Origin: Caryophanales bacterium UBA2450 | Lineage (GTDB): Bacteria > Bacillota_I > Bacilli_A > RFN20 > CAG-826 | Direction of reading: 5' to 3' | Assembly: GCA_002342545.1 (NCBI GenBank) | Contig: DDQE01000059.1 | Location: forward strand, 1-10,641 | DNA: 10,641 bases | Shown: piece by piece, positions 6,171-10,641 of the stretch | Layout: each line of letters begins with the position of its first letter | Numbering within the stretch: the first letter of the stretch is position 1 | Notes under the pieces: model-generated | The model's database searches: none | What the model was told of the DNA's origin: nothing | What the model saw: only the letters and a program-made list of their open reading frames with translations | Made by a program: the position numbers and the translations under genes

Positions 6171-7043
6171 TTATTTCTCTATAGTTCCAAGCCTGTTGCT
6201 TGCCTCTTTATAGTATCTAGCATAACTCTTTTTGCAATATCTTTTATGCTTATCAACTTCTACAAAATCAGGCTCTTTAAACTTATATTTACCATTGACT
6301 TTCCATGGTAATAAAAAGCCAGTATTGAAGGCATTTGTTGGACAATTAAACGAGCATCTAGAACATAATGTACAGTGCCATCCAAACTTAAATTTATCAT
6401 TTTTAAATTCGATATTTTTTACTGGACACGATTTAACACATTGCATACATTTGATACATTTCTTCTTTTTAATATGCAACATCTTTCCATATAAAGGAGC
6501 ATATAATTGTTCAATTCTAATTAGCCAAATAAATAGATGAATAGATAGATGCTTTTTAAGATGATGAGGTTTATTTTCAATCAAATATTCTTTAACATCA
6601 AGTTCAGATAAAGCATTCATAGTTTTATACATATCGAAAGCTCGCTTTTCGGTATGTCTAAAAATCATATTGTATGGCATTAAATAATGGTATTCACTTT
6701 CAATAATAAGATTTCTACGTTTTAAAATTCTTGCAAGTTTATAGTCGCTTGAATGGTTCATATTCATATATTCACCACTAACCATAATGATAAAAGCAGG
6801 TTTTTTAATAGACAATTTTTTTATTTTAGTAGCAAATTTCCATAAAATTCTTGGGGCGTTAAAAGCGTGAATTGGATAAGCAAAGCCGACTTTATCATAA
6901 TTAGAAACGTCAACATCATCTTTAAAATCTTCAACTTTAAAAAGATCACATTCTATATTGTATTTATTGGCTTCTTGCGCCCACTTTTTTACTGTTAGTT
7001 CAGTATTACCTGTACCAGTAAAATAATAAATTGCAATTTTCAT
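6171..7043 (-). CDS. EFR1-type protein: flavodoxin-like domain plus two [4Fe-4S] clusters
   Basis: A predicted electron-transfer protein. Its 290 residues start with a flavodoxin-like fold whose FMN phosphate loop is FTGTGNT (8-14). A polyferredoxin module follows: CIKCMQCVKSCP (Cys196, 199, 202, 206) and CTLCSRCSFNCP (Cys224, 227, 230, 234), both complete CxxCxxCxxxCP sites. The flavodoxin-then-ferredoxin order matches the EFR1 family, whose physiological partners are mostly unknown. A hydrophobic stretch at 167-176 may be helical but is not clearly a membrane segment. The ATG is preceded by AGGTG (7051-7055), and the gene starts 2 bases after the upstream epimerase-like gene. It is third in the operon, so it could donate electrons to, or accept them from, that protein; this is inferred from position only. 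Confidence 0.9.
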   Translation of the reverse strand: MKIAIYYFTGTGNTELTVKKWAQEANKYNIECDLFKVEDFKDDVDVSNYDKVGFAYPIHAFNAPRILWKFATKIKKLSIKKPAFIIMVSGEYMNMNHSSDYKLARILKRRNLIIESEYHYLMPYNMIFRHTEKRAFDMYKTMNALSELDVKEYLIENKPHHLKKHLSIHLFIWLIRIEQLYAPLYGKMLHIKKKKCIKCMQCVKSCPVKNIEFKNDKFKFGWHCTLCSRCSFNCPTNAFNTGFLLPWKVNGKYKFKEPDFVEVDKHKRYCKKSYARYYKEASNRLGTIEK

Positions 7044-7045
7044 GT

Positions 7046-8608
7046 TTATTCACCTATTTTCTTATAATATGCTTTGAATTTATCGTCAAAATAGTAATAA
7101 TTATCTTCATTTTGCTCGTGTCTATCATACCAGATTTGCGCATAAACCTTGTCTTTTTTACTTAATCGATCAAAATCCCAGGCATGTTCTTTATAGGAGA
7201 TATTATACCAGTGGCCGCAATATAAGACTGTATGTGGACAAGCAATAAATCTTTCTCCATCTTGAGTTTCCCATTCAAGTTTTTTATATATATCGCCTTT
7301 TTTATAGTCGGTGCTAATTAATTTACCAGCATGGGCTTCAGCAACTTTTCTTAAATCTTCAATAGTGAGTTCACTTCTTGGCTTATCAATATCAAAGAAG
7401 TGTTCTAATCTAGTTGGATGACTTCTTAAATAATCATAATCAACATTATTGCCTTCTAAATCTTTACCTTTACATAAAATGTTAAAATCACTCCACTTCT
7501 TTGGAAGATTTTCATATTGCTTAATACCACCAAAATAGGCGATCATTCTCGCTTCATCATGATGTTTATACCAATACATAGGCGCATTATCATCTTTTAA
7601 TAATGGCTTAATAATAAAAGCTTTGAGTAACTTTTTAGGAACAATACGGCCTAAAGCAAATAATTTGTGTTCTTTAGCGACATTATCCCAGAAATCGTAG
7701 ACGGTCTCGCCAATGTAATGGAACATATTTTCAAATTTATATCCATCAGAATACCATAAGCCATGGAAATTTCTTGTCGCATTATAATTTGGGTTAAAAA
7801 ATTGGAAGAAATTCGCTCCAATCATCTTAAAACCAAGTTCCACTGTTTCAAAACCAGTGATTCTGTTTTTCTCCCCGCCAGTTAAATTAAAACAATGTTT
7901 CCAGAAATTATCGGCATTTAATTCTCCTTTAACATCCGCTCTAATGATATTGCGATATAACACCGCACTAGTTCTAGCGGTAGACCACTCTAAAGGCGAA
8001 TTAACGCAAGTGTGGAACATTAATCCATCATCAATGTTTTTAGCGAGCATCTTGTCATATAGCATCGCGGTTTGTCTAATCACAGTCCAGTTTTCAATAT
8101 TAGACTCTAAGACCATGAATTCTCCACGCATCTTTGTTAAAGCGTAGATATCAAAAGGAGAAATTAATAAAGGATCTCCAACTTCTCCATATAAATGTTT
8201 GTCACTTCTATCTCCGTATAAACCGACTGTAGAAGTATGGATTAATTTTGGTTGATGTTCTTTAACTGCTTCAATTGCTTCTATTAAAGTTTTAACTCCA
8301 GTTTCATTAGCTTCAATAGCGTGATCAGGATGCTTATCACTTTCTGGAGGAATAGCAGCGGCAAGATTAATAACATAATCCACTCCATTAATTAATTCTT
8401 TTACAATCTCTTTATTAGCGAGTGAACCGATAAACACTTTAACTTTATTAAGATATTTTTTGTTAGCTTTTAAAATCTTTTTGGTGCCTTTTTTGTCATG
8501 ATCAAGAATTCGAATTTCTTCAACATAATCTTCAGGAAGCAAATAAGCAAATAGTCTCTCGCCCATATTTCCACTTGCACCAGTAAGAGCAATTTTAATC
8601 TTTTTCAT
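7046..8608 (-). CDS. Extended-SDR NAD(P)-dependent epimerase/dehydratase-like protein with long C-terminal extension
   Basis: The N-terminal half is an atypical or extended short-chain dehydrogenase with a Rossmann loop GASGNMG (10-16), NLAAAIPP (81-88), a Ser126 region (HTSTVGLYG) and catalytic Tyr155/Lys159 in IYALTK. Such enzymes usually act on nucleotide sugars or similar substrates; none can be named here. Typical family members have about 300-340 residues, whereas this one has 520. Residues about 340-520 are not recognised. They contain APMYWYKHHDEARMIAYFGG (342-361), then CPHTVLYCGHW (457-467) and a very aromatic, acidic end (WYDRHEQNEDNYYYFDD). The Cys/His cluster (C457, H459, C464, H466) could bind metal, but a full ligand set is not certain. 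It starts 1 base after mntP with a weak TAGG (8617-8620) as ribosome-binding site, so it is probably translated by coupling. NAD(P)-binding is confident; the reaction is unknown. Confidence 0.88.
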   Translation of the reverse strand: MKKIKIALTGASGNMGERLFAYLLPEDYVEEIRILDHDKKGTKKILKANKKYLNKVKVFIGSLANKEIVKELINGVDYVINLAAAIPPESDKHPDHAIEANETGVKTLIEAIEAVKEHQPKLIHTSTVGLYGDRSDKHLYGEVGDPLLISPFDIYALTKMRGEFMVLESNIENWTVIRQTAMLYDKMLAKNIDDGLMFHTCVNSPLEWSTARTSAVLYRNIIRADVKGELNADNFWKHCFNLTGGEKNRITGFETVELGFKMIGANFFQFFNPNYNATRNFHGLWYSDGYKFENMFHYIGETVYDFWDNVAKEHKLFALGRIVPKKLLKAFIIKPLLKDDNAPMYWYKHHDEARMIAYFGGIKQYENLPKKWSDFNILCKGKDLEGNNVDYDYLRSHPTRLEHFFDIDKPRSELTIEDLRKVAEAHAGKLISTDYKKGDIYKKLEWETQDGERFIACPHTVLYCGHWYNISYKEHAWDFDRLSKKDKVYAQIWYDRHEQNEDNYYYFDDKFKAYYKKIGE

Positions 8609-8609
8609 A

Positions 8610-9236
8610 TTAAATACCTAAATAATGAGATAACACCACCCAAATCGCAAGAGTTAATAAAATACAGCCTCCGACAATTTGAGTAACCTCATATTTCCCT
8701 TTAAATAATTTAACAATTTGTTTTCCTAATATCACTCCGATAAAAGATAAAACAAATGTAATAACTAAAATAATTGATACATGTAACCAGATGGTGACAT
8801 TGTTCGACATATTGGAATGTAGCGCTACTCCTGATGCTAAAGCATCAATTGCAGTCGCAACACCCATAATTAATACTTCTTTATAAGAGAATAATTTAGC
8901 TTTCTTTTCTTCTGATGGTTTTCTTAATTCTTTTATACCTTCTAGTAGCATTTTTAAACCAATGAAGATTAATAAAGCAAAGGCAAGCCAAGTAACAATT
9001 AACGCCATCAGATTCGCGTATTTATTATTACCCACTGCTACTTCAATTCCTTCAACTAGCCAATAGCCGATTAAAGGCATAAGAGCCTGCATTACTCCAA
9101 ATGTAGTAGCGATAAATAAAGCTTTCTTTTTATTAATATCTTGATAGACAAGTCCATCCGTAATAGAAACTGCAAAAGCATCCATTGCTAGAGCAATTCC
9201 TAGATAGATGACTAATAAAATAATTTCAACACTCAT
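8610..9236 (-). CDS. mntP: MntP-family manganese efflux pump
   Basis: Exports Mn2+ across the cytoplasmic membrane. The 208 residues give six hydrophobic segments in two homologous halves, separated by a charged loop (102-118). Each half carries the family aspartate motif: ALAMDAFAVSI (15-25) with Asp19, and GVATAIDALASGVAL (125-139) with Asp131. These acidic residues are known to matter for transport in the family. FGVMQALMPLIGYW (46-59) is also typical. The length is slightly above E. coli MntP (188). It is first in a three-gene operon and divergent from a dehydrogenase, with only 80 bases between the starts. There is no room for the Mn2+-sensing yybP-ykoY riboswitch that often precedes such genes. 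Control instead seems to be through an inverted repeat overlapping the promoter. No Shine-Dalgarno is visible before the ATG. Confidence 0.93.
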   Translation of the reverse strand: MSVEIILLVIYLGIALAMDAFAVSITDGLVYQDINKKKALFIATTFGVMQALMPLIGYWLVEGIEVAVGNNKYANLMALIVTWLAFALLIFIGLKMLLEGIKELRKPSEEKKAKLFSYKEVLIMGVATAIDALASGVALHSNMSNNVTIWLHVSIILVITFVLSFIGVILGKQIVKLFKGKYEVTQIVGGCILLTLAIWVVLSHYLGI

Positions 9237-9254
9237 AATCGATAACGATTATCT
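9235..9254. promoter_or_regulatory. Fur-like inverted repeat (probable metalloregulator operator)
   Basis: Two overlapping symmetric elements are visible: ATAATCG/CGATTAT around four bases (9235-9252), and GATAA/TTATC around three bases (9241-9253). The 15-mer at 9240-9254 matches the Fur 7-1-7 consensus (TGATAATnATTATCA) at 11 of 14 defined positions. It spans the predicted mntP transcription start and abuts the -10, a position suited to repression. The regulator could be Fur, another Fur-family protein or MntR. Confidence 0.6.
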
Positions 9255-9263
9255 ATTTTAGCA
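9255..9263 (-). promoter_or_regulatory. Extended -10 promoter of the mntP operon
   Basis: On the minus strand the sequence reads TGCTAAAAT, a TGn-extended -10 (TAAAAT at 9255-9260). No good -35 is seen. The predicted start is near 9248, leaving a leader of only about 12 bases without a Shine-Dalgarno. Confidence 0.55.
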
Positions 9264-9300
9264 AACTAATAGAATAATGCACGATATATTTACTCTCCTA

Positions 9301-9306
9301 TATAAT
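9301..9306 (+). promoter_or_regulatory. -10 element of the dehydrogenase gene
   Basis: A perfect TATAAT ends 10 bases before the ATG at 9317, so the predicted start is near 9313 and the leader only about 4 bases. No convincing -35 exists. An AGAGG at 9307-9311 would serve as a ribosome-binding site only if transcription began further upstream, for instance from TATATT at 9285-9290. Confidence 0.5.
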
Positions 9307-9316
9307 AGAGGTAGAT

Positions 9317-10126
9317 ATGAAATATGTTATTTTATCTGGTGTCTCTGGAGGAATGGGACTCGCCACTTGTAAAAAGTTAATAGAAAACGGTTATCATGTT
9401 TTTGGTTTAGATATCAAAGCTCCAAAAGAAGAAATCAAAGAATTAACATTTATCAAAACTGATTTAAGAGACTCTAAATCAATTGAAGCAAGTTATATAG
9501 AAGTTAGCCATAAAGTTAAAGAAATAGAAGCGATTATCTCGATGGCGGGAATATATGACGTTAATTCTTTAGTGGAAATGTCTGAAGATGCATTTATTCG
9601 AATCTTTGATATCAATGTCTTTGCGATCTATCGATTAAACAAAATCTATCTCCCATTATTAAAAGAAAAAGGCAAAGTCATTATTGTTTCTAGTGAATTA
9701 GCTCCACTAGACCCACTTCCTTTTACCGGGATATATGGAATTACTAAAACCACAATCGAAAAATATGCCTATTCTTTAAGAATGGAACTGCAGCTTTTAA
9801 ATAAACAAGTGATAATTATTCGTCCAGGAGCGGTAGACACTACCTTATTAGATGATTCCACCAGTGGAATTAAAAGGTTCTCTGAAAACACTGAGTTATA
9901 TAAATATAACGCCAATAAATTCATGGACATCACTAATAAAGTAGAAGCCAAAAAGATACCTCCAGAAAAAATAGCAAAAATAACATATAAAATCTTAAAG
10001 AAACAGAAGCCTAAATACGTCTATAAGATTAATCGTAATAAGCTTCTAATATTACTCAATATAATGCCCGATAGATTTCAAAACTGGGTTATTAAAAAGA
10101 TACTATTATCAAAATCTAAGAAATAG
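9317..10126 (+). CDS. Classical short-chain dehydrogenase/reductase
   Basis: An NAD(P)-dependent oxidoreductase of the SDR superfamily; substrate unknown. The 269 residues show the Rossmann loop GVSGGMG (8-14), acidic Asp32 at the end of beta-2 (FGLDIK), which favours NAD(H), SMAG (75-78) in place of NNAG, Asn100, the catalytic Ser (SSELAP, 125-130), Tyr140 and Lys144 in YGITK, and RPGAVDT (169-175) after beta-6. The C-terminal 50 residues are very lysine-rich (KKQKPK, KKILLSKSKK). Such a basic amphipathic end is common in SDRs that associate with membranes or lipids, but this is only suggestive. It is divergent from the mntP operon and may share the operator between them. Its last 11 bases overlap the convergent downstream gene. 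Confidence 0.92.
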   Translation: MKYVILSGVSGGMGLATCKKLIENGYHVFGLDIKAPKEEIKELTFIKTDLRDSKSIEASYIEVSHKVKEIEAIISMAGIYDVNSLVEMSEDAFIRIFDINVFAIYRLNKIYLPLLKEKGKVIIVSSELAPLDPLPFTGIYGITKTTIEKYAYSLRMELQLLNKQVIIIRPGAVDTTLLDDSTSGIKRFSENTELYKYNANKFMDITNKVEAKKIPPEKIAKITYKILKKQKPKYVYKINRNKLLILLNIMPDRFQNWVIKKILLSKSKK

Positions 10127-10641
10127 TAAATTGATGTGGATCTAGCTTACCGCAAGTTGGGTCCACGTTTTTATGATTAGAGATGTCACTTGCCTCAATA
10201 TAATATTTCACTGAATCTCCAACATCTAGATTCATAAATGTATAAGTATAGTTAGAGGTTTCTAAATATTTACTCATATTCTCTTTTTGATACGCTCCAT
10301 CATTAATAGAGTAATAGATATAAACACTATCAATATCACTTTTAGCATAGCTAACAATATTAGCCTTCACTAAATATGTATCTGAATAAGAGACTGTTCC
10401 ACTCACTACTTCTCTAGTATCAATAAAGAGCATATCTTGATCAGGAACTTCATGGGTGCGACAGTGAAGAGCGTCAGTGTTTTTAAATGCACAATCATGA
10501 TATTTAGAAAACCCTTCTATTCCGTGGATTGTATATCCTGGTAATGCCTCTTGATAAACTTGTAACGCTTTTTGGTTATAAGAACTATTTTCTCGTGAAC
10601 TTACTCGGCAATTGAATAACCGAGCATCTGGGTTATGGATT
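10116..10641 (-). CDS. Peptidylarginine deiminase-like protein (PAD_porph/agmatine deiminase family), 3' part only
   Basis: The frame is open to the window edge: 174 residues are visible and the start lies beyond 10641. The ATG at 10433 is internal and not the start. The first ~70 residues look like the last repeat of a guanidino-group-modifying fold. TDALHCRTHE contains a cysteine (TGT, 10461-10463) that matches the catalytic Cys of the PAD_porph family; P. gingivalis peptidylarginine deiminase has a comparable ALHCRT motif, as I recall it. The remaining ~100 residues are beta-rich with repeated Tyr/Ser/Thr (SVYIYYSINDGAY, VKYYIEASD) and resemble the Ig-like domain that follows the catalytic domain there. 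Agmatine deiminases lack that domain, which favours a protein- or peptide-directed, secreted enzyme converting arginine to citrulline. The signal peptide and the other catalytic residues are out of view. Alternative: another agmatine-deiminase-fold enzyme. Confidence 0.7.
   Translation of the reverse strand, partial: IHNPDARLFNCRVSSRENSSYNQKALQVYQEALPGYTIHGIEGFSKYHDCAFKNTDALHCRTHEVPDQDMLFIDTREVVSGTVSYSDTYLVKANIVSYAKSDIDSVYIYYSINDGAYQKENMSKYLETSNYTYTFMNLDVGDSVKYYIEASDISNHKNVDPTCGKLDPHQFTIS
10135..10172 (+). terminator. Terminator of the dehydrogenase gene, inside the opposing coding sequence
   Basis: A 14-bp stem (10135-10148 with 10154-10167, several G-U pairs, GTGGATC/GGTCCAC at its base) closes a five-base loop and is followed by T5 (10168-10172). 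It lies 8 bases after the dehydrogenase stop. The same bases encode the last residues (about DPTCGKLDPHQ) of the deiminase-like protein on the other strand. Confidence 0.75.

Noticed and set aside
9237..9316. A Mn2+-sensing yybP-ykoY riboswitch before mntP
   Set aside because: Only 80 bases separate the divergent genes and the predicted leader is about 12 bases, too short for that aptamer.
72..10126. TGA reassigned to tryptophan, as in many Mollicutes
   Set aside because: All long genes are intact with TGA read as stop, and tryptophans are TGG. The absence of TGA as a terminal stop in ten genes is too small a sample to mean reassignment.
10431..10433. ATG at 10433 as the start of the last gene
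   Set aside because: The frame stays open upstream to the window edge with convincing protein-like sequence, including the catalytic-Cys motif. The methionine is internal.
1..10641. CRISPR array, insertion sequence, prophage or integrase remnant
   Set aside because: No regularly spaced repeats, terminal inverted repeats, transposase or integrase motifs were seen on either strand.

Overview
The window looks like a chromosomal segment of a low-GC Gram-positive bacterium (Bacillota). AT-rich codons dominate, Shine-Dalgarno sites are of the AGGAG type, and intrinsic terminators and TATAAT-type promoters are easy to see. The compact spacing and gene content suggest an uncultured, host-associated Bacilli, Erysipelotrichia or Mollicutes-related lineage, but that placement is an inference. 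Tryptophan is encoded by TGG and no long gene is broken by TGA, so the standard bacterial code fits. Eight of the ten genes stop with TAA, two with TAG and none with TGA.

Layout. (1) 1-2061, plus strand: a short guanylate kinase-like gene whose promoter sits almost on its start codon, then a terminator, then enolase with its own promoter and a terminator shared with the opposing operon. (2) 2062-4440, minus strand: a two-gene, translationally coupled operon of paralogous CNNM/CorC-type membrane proteins (DUF21 plus CBS pair). Only the second carries the C-terminal CorC_HlyC domain. (3) 4441-6100, minus strand: a single-gene unit for a four-helix membrane protein with a Pro/Glu-rich linker and a conserved-looking cytosolic C-terminal domain of unknown function. 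(4) 6111-9263, minus strand: a tight three-gene operon, mntP (Mn2+ exporter), then a 520-residue extended-SDR epimerase/dehydratase-like protein with a long unrecognised C-terminal half, then an EFR1-type flavodoxin/2x[4Fe-4S] protein. A Fur-like inverted repeat overlaps the mntP promoter. (5) 9301-10126, plus strand: a classical short-chain dehydrogenase. (6) 10116-10641, minus strand: the 3' part of a gene resembling Porphyromonas-type peptidylarginine deiminase, with the catalytic-Cys motif and an Ig-like C-terminal domain. Its coding end overlaps the convergent dehydrogenase and contains that gene's terminator.

How the genes may work together: enolase and guanylate kinase are housekeeping. 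The CNNM/CorC pair and MntP point to divalent-metal (Mg2+/Mn2+) export. The mntP operon adds two redox or Rossmann proteins to a Mn exporter under what looks like a metalloregulator site. No CRISPR array, insertion sequence, tRNA or rRNA is visible. No intergenic gap exceeds about 130 bases. I see no clear new multi-gene defence or mobile system. The most unusual items are the peptidylarginine-deiminase-like gene, the mntP operon with its operator, and the two proteins with uncharacterised C-terminal domains.
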